Shown piece by piece: positions 44,743-51,305 of a DNA stretch of 51,305 nucleotides. The translations under genes and the position numbers were made by a program. Origin of the DNA: Paludibacteraceae bacterium (GTDB lineage Bacteria; Bacteroidota; Bacteroidia; Bacteroidales; Paludibacteraceae). Each line of letters opens with the position of its first letter. Within the stretch, counting starts at the first letter, position 1. The notes beneath the pieces are model-generated. The model was not told where the DNA came from and did no database searches. It saw nothing but the letters and a program-made list of their open reading frames with translations. Where the stretch lies: contig JAFSQL010000003.1 of NCBI GenBank assembly GCA_017446585.1, forward strand, positions 1 to 51,305, given 5' to 3'.

Positions 44743-45580
44743 GGTGTCCATAATCGTTCCATGCTATAATCAGGCTGAATATCTGGCGGAGACATTGGAT
44801 AGTGTTCTTGCCCAAACATATTCCAATTGGGAGTGTGTCATTGTGGATGATGGCTCAAAGGACAATTCTTGTGAGGTGGCTCAAGAATATGTCAATAAGG
44901 ATTGTCGTTTTAAGTATGTTTATCAAGAAAACGAGGGGCCTTCGGTCGCTCGCAATAATGGCGTTCGACATTCAGACGGTGATTACATACTGCCTTTGGA
45001 CGCGGATGATTTAATTGCGGATACTTACGTAGAGAAGGCTTTGGGCGTGTTTGAGCGTATGCCGGATGTGAAATTGGTGTATTGTCAAGCCAAGATGTTT
45101 GGCGAATGCGATGAGTTTTGGAATTTGCCAGAGTATGAATATGAGGAAATGATATGGGGAAATATGATTTTCTGCACGGCGATGTTTTCCAGACATGATT
45201 TTGATAAGGCTGGCGGATATAACCCTAATATGAAGGCAGGATTAGAGGATTGGGATTTTTGGCTTTCTTTTCTCGCTCCGGAGGATAAGGTGTTTCGAAT
45301 AAATGAGGTTTTATTTTTTTATAGGATAAAGGGCGGTTCAAGGAACGTTCAGGCTTTAAATACAGAAAGGGAGCTTCTGCAAAGGTTATATCATAATCAT
45401 GAGGATATATATGTGTCGTATTTGCAAGATATTATTTGGTATAACCAAATGATAAAGGCGCATGAGTGGGAGTGTCAAAAAAGAATCGCTCTAAAAGAAA
45501 AAGAAGTTCGTTCTTCTAAGGCCTATCGTTTGGGCAAGTTTTTGCTTAAGCCATTCAGTTTTATAAAGAAGCACTTATGA
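44735..45580 (+). CDS. Family 2 glycosyltransferase
   Basis: 281 residues. Classic GT2: VSIIVPCYNQAEYLAETLDS, CVIVDDGSKDNSCEV, and ILPLDADDLIADTYVEKA with the DxD. ED-like catalytic site expected in GLEDWDFWLSF. The C-terminus has a basic tail, SSKAYRLGKFLLKPFSFIKK, that recurs in the next protein and may be a membrane-binding helix. Confidence 0.9.
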   Translation: MNKVSIIVPCYNQAEYLAETLDSVLAQTYSNWECVIVDDGSKDNSCEVAQEYVNKDCRFKYVYQENEGPSVARNNGVRHSDGDYILPLDADDLIADTYVEKALGVFERMPDVKLVYCQAKMFGECDEFWNLPEYEYEEMIWGNMIFCTAMFSRHDFDKAGGYNPNMKAGLEDWDFWLSFLAPEDKVFRINEVLFFYRIKGGSRNVQALNTERELLQRLYHNHEDIYVSYLQDIIWYNQMIKAHEWECQKRIALKEKEVRSSKAYRLGKFLLKPFSFIKKHL

Positions 45581-46473
45581 TATCCATCATCATCTGTAGC
45601 CGAAAGGCGGACATATCGGACGAACTGAAGACGAATATCGCGACAACGATTGGTTGCGAGTATGAGTTGTGCGTAATAGACAACTCAAGCAATGAGTATA
45701 ATATCTTTACTGCCTATAATGAGGGAGTCCTTCGTGCAAAGGGGGATGTATTATGCTTTATGCATGAGGATATAGTATTCCATTCGTCAGAGTGGGGGAG
45801 TGTTGTAAGTGAGATATATAAGCGAGAGAAGAAGTTAGGTGTAATTGGCGTTATCGGAGGACAGTTCTTGCCGAAGACTCCCACATCGTATTGGGAAGGC
45901 GGATGTGGCTTAGGGCAGATTATACAAGGAATAACAAAGCAAGGACAGTACAGAACGTTCCTGAATGGGAGAAAGATTGAAACCCTGGATGCCACGTATG
46001 CGCTCGTAGATGTTGTGGCAGTGGATGGACTATGGATGTGTGCGCCGAGGTGGCTGTTTGAAGAAGGTATCATTCGGTGGGATTGTGATACTTTTGACAA
46101 TTTCCATTGCTACGACATGGATATATGCATACAGACGATTCAAGCCGGATATCGCGTGGCGGTTGTAGGTGGAGTTGTGATTGAGCATCAGTCGTATGGC
46201 AATACGGATACGAATTATTGTAAGCAAAGTCAGAAGTTGTTTGATAAATGGAAGGATGAATTGCCGCTGGTGCGTGGCAGAGAAATGTCGGAGCAAGAGA
46301 TAGAAGAACGTACCCGAATGGTGACACAAATGCGGAGCTATCTTGTAATGTATAATGCGACTCAAGATAGATGTAATAATATGCTTCGTTCCAAAGCCTA
46401 TCGGATAGGAAAATTTTTATTGAAGCCGTTTATTTGGCTTAAGCGGTGTAAGGTGTATAGTGTAAGGAAATGA
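45577..46473 (+). CDS. Glycosyltransferase-like protein (GT-A fold)
   Basis: 298 residues. MISIIICSRKADISDELKTN and CVIDNSSNEYNIFTAYNEG, with VLCFMHEDIVFHSSEWG in place of the usual DxD, place it in a GT2-like group often annotated as Streptomycin biosynthesis StrF-like or as glycosyltransferase. Its C-terminal tail, SKAYRIGKFLLKPFIWLKR, is nearly the same as that of the preceding glycosyltransferase. ATGA overlaps on both sides. Confidence 0.78.
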   Translation: MISIIICSRKADISDELKTNIATTIGCEYELCVIDNSSNEYNIFTAYNEGVLRAKGDVLCFMHEDIVFHSSEWGSVVSEIYKREKKLGVIGVIGGQFLPKTPTSYWEGGCGLGQIIQGITKQGQYRTFLNGRKIETLDATYALVDVVAVDGLWMCAPRWLFEEGIIRWDCDTFDNFHCYDMDICIQTIQAGYRVAVVGGVVIEHQSYGNTDTNYCKQSQKLFDKWKDELPLVRGREMSEQEIEERTRMVTQMRSYLVMYNATQDRCNNMLRSKAYRIGKFLLKPFIWLKRCKVYSVRK

Positions 46474-47345
46474 TTTCAATTGACATCATATTATTTTGCT
46501 ATAAGCAGGAGCGGTATATAGAGCAAGCACTGCGTAGCATTTATGCGCAGGAGTTGCCTGAAGATGTGTCAGTGCGTGTCATTGTAGCGGACGACGCATC
46601 GCCGGATAATACGCTTGAAGTTATCAAACGCCTTGCTTCGGAGTCTCCATTTCCGATTGTGTATCTGGCAGAAGAACCGAATATGGGTATCAGCAAGAAC
46701 TATAAACGCAGTTTTGCCACCACGGAGGCAGACTATGTGGCGATATTAGAAGGAGATGATTATTGGCTACCAAACCATTTGTCGCAGCATATTGAGTTCT
46801 GGACGCGGCATCCCGATTGCCCGATGGTAATGAGCCGAATCACTTGTATGCATGTCAGAGCGAACGGCGGTGAAAATATTTTGCCAAACGGCGAATGGAG
46901 TTATGCTTCAGATCCGTATTGGGTCAGTGTAAGGAAGCAAATTGGGGAAGGTAATCAATTGGGGAACCTCTCCGCTTGTTCGTTTAGGGGTGATTATTTA
47001 AGGAATCTCCCTTCCGCGTTGTTTGATTTGCCCATTGCGGATTGGATGATAGGTGTCATGATGGCGGAACATGCGCCATTCGCATTGCTCAAGTCATCAT
47101 CATCAGTCTATCGGGTAAAGGATAGCGGTGTATGGGCGGGACGCAGTAAATGGAAGCAACATAAAATAATGCTCGAATACGCGGATAAATATGATGCTTT
47201 TCAGCAAGGTAAATACCATGATGATTGGCGACAATTCAAAAAAAAATGTTGGCGAGACGTTTGTCGCAATTGGGTACATTATTTGCCATCGTGGTTGCAA
47301 CTACTTTGGGGAAAAATAAAAAATAAAGAGGAAAGAAATGGGTAA
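46470..47345 (+). CDS. Family 2 glycosyltransferase
   Basis: 291 residues. ISIDIILFCYKQERYIEQAL, VIVADDASPDNTLEVIKRL, and VAILEGDDYWLPNHLSQHIE, the GDDYW form of the DxD typical of this GT2 subgroup. It ends with a short basic tail. Overlaps the next aminotransferase by eight bases. Confidence 0.9.
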   Translation: MISIDIILFCYKQERYIEQALRSIYAQELPEDVSVRVIVADDASPDNTLEVIKRLASESPFPIVYLAEEPNMGISKNYKRSFATTEADYVAILEGDDYWLPNHLSQHIEFWTRHPDCPMVMSRITCMHVRANGGENILPNGEWSYASDPYWVSVRKQIGEGNQLGNLSACSFRGDYLRNLPSALFDLPIADWMIGVMMAEHAPFALLKSSSSVYRVKDSGVWAGRSKWKQHKIMLEYADKYDAFQQGKYHDDWRQFKKKCWRDVCRNWVHYLPSWLQLLWGKIKNKEERNG

Positions 47346-48453
47346 GGGAATAATTACGGTCACGTCTCCGCTTCTTCCTGATTTGGAGGAGTTGAAGGGG
47401 ATGATGCAAGACATTTGGGAGAGACGGTGGATTACAAACATGGGAGAGTATCACCAACGGTTTGAACAAGCCCTTGCAGAATATCTCGGTGTGGAATATA
47501 TTTCGGTGTTCACGAACGGGACGTTGCCGCTGATTACGGCATTGCAAGCGTTGGGGTTGAGGCGAGGGGAGGTGATAACGACCCCATATTCTTTTGTAGC
47601 AACGACACATTCGATATGGTGGAATGGGTTGAAGCCCGTGTTTGTTGATGTGGAGGAGACGACGGGGAATATAGACGTAAGTCAAATAGAGTCCGCGATC
47701 ACGGAGGAGACCGTGGCGATTATGCCAGTGCATGTGTATGGGCAACCATGTGATGTGGAGGGCATAGATTCGATAGCGAAGAAGCATAATCTGAAAGTTA
47801 TATATGACGCGGCACATGCATTCGGGGTGAAGTATAAGGGCGAGTCGGTCCTGAAGTGGGGTGACATGAGCACATTGAGTTTTCACGCGACGAAGGTTTT
47901 TAACACGGTTGAGGGAGGCGCGCTTGTTTGTCACAATCAAGAGATGAAACAACAGGTGGACTATCTGAAGAATTTTGGGTTTGAGGACGAAGTGACGGTG
48001 GTGGCACCTGGCATAAACAGTAAAATGGACGAGGTGCGCTCGGCATACGGGTTGCTCAATTTGCGTCAGGTAGATGCCGCTATTTCCGTCAGGAAATCCG
48101 TCGCACTCCGTTATCGTCAAGCGTTGCGAGGTGTGAAGGGTATCTCTTGCTTGCAAGATATGCCAAACGTGAAACATAACTATAGTTATTTTCCTATATT
48201 TGTAGATGCAGATCAATACGGCATGACGCGTGATGAACTGTATGAAAAGATGAAGACAGAGAATGTGTATGGTCGCCGCTATTTTTATCCGCTGATTACG
48301 GAATTTTCCCCATACAGGGAATTTTCAAGCGCGAATGAAGATCGGTTGTCGAATGCCAAGAAGATGGCAAGTCAGGTCATTTGTCTTCCAATGCATCATG
48401 CGCTAAGTGATGAAGATGTTGATCGAGTCATTAATTGTATAATTGATAAGTGA
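47338..48453 (+). CDS. DegT-family aminotransferase, 4-amino-sugar type (VioA-like)
   Basis: 371 residues. The start ITVTSPLLPDLEELKGMMQD, the run WITNMGEYHQRFEQALAEYL, GEVITTPYSFVATTHSIWWN and the PLP lysine in LSFHATKVFNTVEGGA resemble dTDP-4-amino-4,6-dideoxyglucose transaminases. It would aminate the 4-keto-6-deoxy precursor directly, so it would compete with FdtA for substrate. Assigned by eye; a different sugar nucleotide cannot be excluded. Confidence 0.82.
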   Translation: MGKGIITVTSPLLPDLEELKGMMQDIWERRWITNMGEYHQRFEQALAEYLGVEYISVFTNGTLPLITALQALGLRRGEVITTPYSFVATTHSIWWNGLKPVFVDVEETTGNIDVSQIESAITEETVAIMPVHVYGQPCDVEGIDSIAKKHNLKVIYDAAHAFGVKYKGESVLKWGDMSTLSFHATKVFNTVEGGALVCHNQEMKQQVDYLKNFGFEDEVTVVAPGINSKMDEVRSAYGLLNLRQVDAAISVRKSVALRYRQALRGVKGISCLQDMPNVKHNYSYFPIFVDADQYGMTRDELYEKMKTENVYGRRYFYPLITEFSPYREFSSANEDRLSNAKKMASQVICLPMHHALSDEDVDRVINCIIDK

Positions 48454-48455
48454 GA

Positions 48456-49145
48456 ATGACAATAGGAATCATGCAACCATACTTTATGCCGTATATAGGA
48501 TATTGGCAACTGATGGCTGCCGCGGACGTATATGTCGTCTATGACGACGTAAATTACATAAAGGGAGGATGGGTGGCTCGAAATAGAATTTTGATGGGAG
48601 GAAAGCCTTATACATTTACAATTACGCTTAATGGCGCGAGTCCATATAAACTGTTTAAAGAGATAACGATTCGAGATGATTTCAAAAAATTTATGCGAAC
48701 GTTGAATTGTTGCTACGCTCACGCGCCTTATTATAAAGAAACAATGGCTCTCCTTGAAGATATTTGCTCGTATCAAGAACGCTCGTTAGGAGTTTTTATG
48801 CGTCATAGTTTTCAAGTGATTTTGGACTATTTGGGTGTAAAGACAAAGTTATTGTTGTCGTCTGAGTTGAAGAAGAACTCTTCGTTGAAGGGAGGAGAAA
48901 AGGTCAAAGATATATGTAGAGAATTGGCGGCGGATATTTATCTTAACGCAATAGGCGGGCAAGGTCTTTATGATAAATCTGACTTTCAGCGAGAGGGAAT
49001 TATTTTGAATTTCTTGCAGACAAATGATTATTGTTACGACCAAGGTAGCGAATTGTTTGTCAAGGATTTATCGATTATTGACGTATTGATGCATAATGGG
49101 AAAGAAGGAACTCAAAAATTATTGAAAGAATATACATTGGTATGA
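48456..49145 (+). CDS. wbqC: WbqC family protein
   Basis: 229 residues from the ATG at 48456 (MTIGIMQPYFMPYIGYWQLM). YVVYDDVNYIKGGWVARNRI is the family hallmark and NAIGGQGLYDKSDFQREGI the C-terminal one. WbqC proteins occur in O-antigen loci next to 4-amino-sugar aminotransferases and are thought to help transfer an acyl or amino-acid group to the amino sugar; the reaction is not firmly known. Here it follows such an aminotransferase, in line with that pattern. Confidence 0.87.
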   Translation: MTIGIMQPYFMPYIGYWQLMAAADVYVVYDDVNYIKGGWVARNRILMGGKPYTFTITLNGASPYKLFKEITIRDDFKKFMRTLNCCYAHAPYYKETMALLEDICSYQERSLGVFMRHSFQVILDYLGVKTKLLLSSELKKNSSLKGGEKVKDICRELAADIYLNAIGGQGLYDKSDFQREGIILNFLQTNDYCYDQGSELFVKDLSIIDVLMHNGKEGTQKLLKEYTLV

Positions 49146-50113
49146 AGAATCCTTTGGTATCAATATGCTGCATTACTTATAATCATGCGCCATTCATACG
49201 TCAGGCGTTGGACGGATTTCTTATGCAAGAAGCTCCGACAGGCGTAGAACGTGATGAGGAATGGTTGGAAATTCTTGTTCATGATGACGCCTCGACGGAT
49301 GGAACGGATGCTATAATAAGAGAATACGCTTCAAAATATCCAACAAAGATTTACCCACTCTACGAACAAGAAAATCAGTATTCAAAGGGAGTTATTGTTG
49401 ATGGCTTTAATTATAAAAGGGCAAGAGGCAAGTACATTGCGTATTGTGAAGGTGACGATTATTGGACTGACGCACAGAAACTTCGGAAGCAAGTAGATTT
49501 TATGGAATCACATCCCGATTATAGTCTATGTTTTCACGCTTGTCTGAGTTATGATTTTCGAAAGAAGGCGTATGTAAAAGGTGAGGAGGATTGGAAAGAG
49601 AGGTTTACCCTGGCGGGGAATGAGGGTTTTGAGGTGACAAGGGATAAGACGCTGCGTGAGGCGTTTGATATGTTCCCTCTTTCAATGGTTTTTCGAATGT
49701 CAATGTATAATCTCGATTGGTTGGATTCATATAAGGGATATAGGGATACGCATGAAATATATTTGTTGCTTCGCGAAGGGAAGGGATATTTTATGAACTT
49801 CATAGGAGGAACTCATGTCAGGCATGACGGGGGTGTGGTTTCGTCAAGAAACGAGTTGTCAGCGTGCAAGGAGGCTCGAGAGATTATCAGGGATTTATAT
49901 GTTCGTCATTTGGATGATGTTCAACTGCGCGAATACTTGAAGGAGGTTCTTGTGTGGAATTATGACACATATAGGGAAGCGGGCAGGAAGGGTGAATTTT
50001 TGAGAATTTGGTTATCCTTTTTGCATGACGCGCCTCAGGTAGCATTGCAATCTTTGTATGTGATTCTAAAAAGAGGTATAAAACGGAAATGTCAAACATT
50101 GATTTCAAAATAA
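49142..50113 (+). CDS. Family 2 glycosyltransferase
   Basis: 323 residues. LVSICCITYNHAPFIRQALD, ILVHDDASTDGTDAIIREYA and YIAYCEGDDYWTDAQKLRKQ (GDDYW motif). Typical of GT2 enzymes of Bacteroidetes surface glycan loci. ATGA overlap with wbqC; last member of the overlapping gene series that begins near 42.8 kb. Confidence 0.9.
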   Translation: MKNPLVSICCITYNHAPFIRQALDGFLMQEAPTGVERDEEWLEILVHDDASTDGTDAIIREYASKYPTKIYPLYEQENQYSKGVIVDGFNYKRARGKYIAYCEGDDYWTDAQKLRKQVDFMESHPDYSLCFHACLSYDFRKKAYVKGEEDWKERFTLAGNEGFEVTRDKTLREAFDMFPLSMVFRMSMYNLDWLDSYKGYRDTHEIYLLLREGKGYFMNFIGGTHVRHDGGVVSSRNELSACKEAREIIRDLYVRHLDDVQLREYLKEVLVWNYDTYREAGRKGEFLRIWLSFLHDAPQVALQSLYVILKRGIKRKCQTLISK

Positions 50114-50115
50114 AG

Positions 50116-50265
50116 ATGCCGTCTCATCCCTTTTTGTGTAAGGTATTGCCTGATTATGAGATGATGAATAAAGAAAGAGAGGTCCCCACAGTAGTGACGC
50201 GGGTGAACTACGAAAGCCGCTTTTATAAAAGCCTTTGTATTGGTTGTGGGGAAAGAGCGTCGTAA
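50116..50265 (+). CDS. Possible 49-residue small protein
   Basis: ATG at 50116, two bases after the glycosyltransferase stop, opens a 49-codon frame ending TAA at 50263-50265, just before the amidotransferase. It is fairly charged and has CIGCG near its end. I recognise no family; it may be a remnant of a lost gene or chance. Confidence 0.25.
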   Translation: MPSHPFLCKVLPDYEMMNKEREVPTVVTRVNYESRFYKSLCIGCGERAS

Positions 50266-50286
50266 AAGAAAAGAAAGTAAAAGTTT

Positions 50287-51305
50287 ATGTGCGGTATATC
50301 GGCGATATATAGATTCACGAAGGTGACAGACCATGACAAGGATGCTCTTCATAAGATGAATGAAGAGATGGCGTATCGAGGTCCGGACGGCAGCGGAGTG
50401 TGGTGCGACGAAACGTGTGGTATGGCTCACACGAGGCTTTCGATAATAGGTCTGGACAATGGCAGCCAGCCATTGTTTAACGCTGACGGCAGCATTGTAC
50501 TGATATGCAACGGAGAAATCTACAATTACATCGAGCTGAGAAAGGAACTGGAAGATAAGGGTTACGTTTTTAAGACCGACAGCGACAGTGAGACTATCAT
50601 ATATGCCTACGAAGAGTATGGCGAGAAGTGTCTTGAACATTTCCGCGGTATGTTCGCTTTTGTTCTTTATGACAAACGCAGGAAACGGCTTTTCGCGGCT
50701 CGTGACAGAGTTGGTGAGAAGACGTTGTATTTCGCTCAGATACAGACAGGTGTCGTGTTCTCGACAGAACTGAAGGCGATACTGAAATATTACATAGACA
50801 AGCCGCAGATAAACGCCCACGCTTTGGCGGAGTCGATAAGGTTCAATTACCCTTTTGAACTTAGGCAGACATACGTAGATCAGATTAAGCGTCTTGAGGC
50901 TGGCGAGTATGCCATTGTTGATGAGCATGGCCTTGAACTTCATAAATACTGGGACAGATATAATCATCCATTGTTTGAAGGCACGCGCGATGAGGCTGAG
51001 AAAGAGATTGTTAGATTAATGAGGGAGTCTGTCGGCTTGTGCTTGAGAAGCGATGTGCCAGTGGCGGTGTTGCTAAGTGGTGGCATAGACTCGAGTGCAG
51101 TGGCTGCGATGGCACAGGAAACAGGAAAGGAGATACATGTGATTTCCGCTGGGTATAAAGGGCAGTTCGGTTGCGATGAAAGAGTCGTCGCCAAACGTTT
51201 CGCAAAGGAGAAGGGACTGATATACCATGAAGTGGAGCTGGATGCAAATGATTTCCAGAACATATTCGATGAGTATTTGCCAAGAATAGATGAACCTGTG
51301 TGTGA
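50287..51305 (+). CDS. AsnB-like glutamine amidotransferase, C-terminus beyond window
   Basis: The visible 339 codons start MCGISAIYRF at 50287. Cys2 is the nucleophile of a class II glutaminase domain, with RGPDGSG, CNGEIYNYIELRKEL and ARDRVGEKTLYFA following. The synthetase domain begins near residue 235 and has the ATP-binding SGGIDSS (264-270). In sugar loci such proteins amidate uronic acids (WbpS-like) rather than aspartate. With wlbA at the other end of the locus, a role in making a diaminouronic acid amide is plausible; plain asparagine synthetase is the alternative. Confidence 0.88.
   Translation, partial: MCGISAIYRFTKVTDHDKDALHKMNEEMAYRGPDGSGVWCDETCGMAHTRLSIIGLDNGSQPLFNADGSIVLICNGEIYNYIELRKELEDKGYVFKTDSDSETIIYAYEEYGEKCLEHFRGMFAFVLYDKRRKRLFAARDRVGEKTLYFAQIQTGVVFSTELKAILKYYIDKPQINAHALAESIRFNYPFELRQTYVDQIKRLEAGEYAIVDEHGLELHKYWDRYNHPLFEGTRDEAEKEIVRLMRESVGLCLRSDVPVAVLLSGGIDSSAVAAMAQETGKEIHVISAGYKGQFGCDERVVAKRFAKEKGLIYHEVELDANDFQNIFDEYLPRIDEPVC

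Noticed and set aside
47236-48216. 326-codon minus-strand frame opposite the VioA-like gene
   Set aside because: Antisense shadow of the aminotransferase.
50092-50967. 291-codon minus-strand frame opposite the amidotransferase
   Set aside because: The plus strand carries a clear class II amidotransferase that runs off the window; the minus frame has no family features.

Overview
The window looks like a chromosomal piece of a Bacteroidales bacterium, probably Prevotellaceae-like; the family assignment is inference. The evidence is the Bacteroidetes promoter signature TAnnTTTG upstream of many genes, the lack of conventional Shine-Dalgarno leaders, the order rpsL-rpsG-fusA-rpsJ with no tuf gene between, and a full-length sprA, the outer-membrane translocon of the type IX secretion system (T9SS).

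Layout. 1-5.8 kb is mostly minus-strand accessory DNA: a secreted fibronectin-III protein cut by the window edge and absent from simple ORF lists, a leader unusually rich in short inverted repeats, a YoeB-type toxin-antitoxin pair with a terminator, a PlsC-like acyltransferase, a cytidylate-kinase-like protein, comF (plus strand), and an AAA/DUF4143 ATPase whose 5' leader is made of 32-bp tandem repeats. 5.9-16.0 kb is the str-S10-spc ribosomal protein run (rpsL to rpsN). It stops at a strong terminator right after rpsN, where rpsH, rplF and the rest of spc would normally follow. 16.2-35.9 kb is housekeeping: crcB, dnaX (split by an A10 slippery run into gamma and tau products), an M3 peptidase, ruvA, sprA, a DsbD-like reductase, grpE-dnaJ, an Lrp-type regulator divergent from metY-metA, and a Dabb-domain protein.

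36.2-51.3 kb is a more AT-rich surface polysaccharide locus with overlapping genes. It holds a WlbA/WbpB sugar dehydrogenase, a Wzm/Wzt ABC exporter, FdtA ketoisomerase, a FemAB-like transferase, a frameshifted sugar N-formyltransferase, two DegT-type aminotransferases, five glycosyltransferases, a pyruvyltransferase, a WbqC protein, and an AsnB-like amidotransferase cut by the right edge. Together these would build an exported glycan carrying 3-amino-6-deoxy sugars and possibly an amidated diaminouronic acid. The WbpB plus amidotransferase pair, with sprA 8 kb away from the locus, is reminiscent of the linking sugar that joins T9SS cargo to A-LPS in Porphyromonas; this link is inference.

The most notable points are the dnaX slippery site, the broken spc operon, the repeat-built leader of the DUF4143 gene, the one-base frameshift in the formyltransferase, the uORF/TTG start arrangement of sprA, and the hairpin-dense element at 1.1-1.3 kb. 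I saw no tRNA, rRNA, CRISPR array or insertion sequence.
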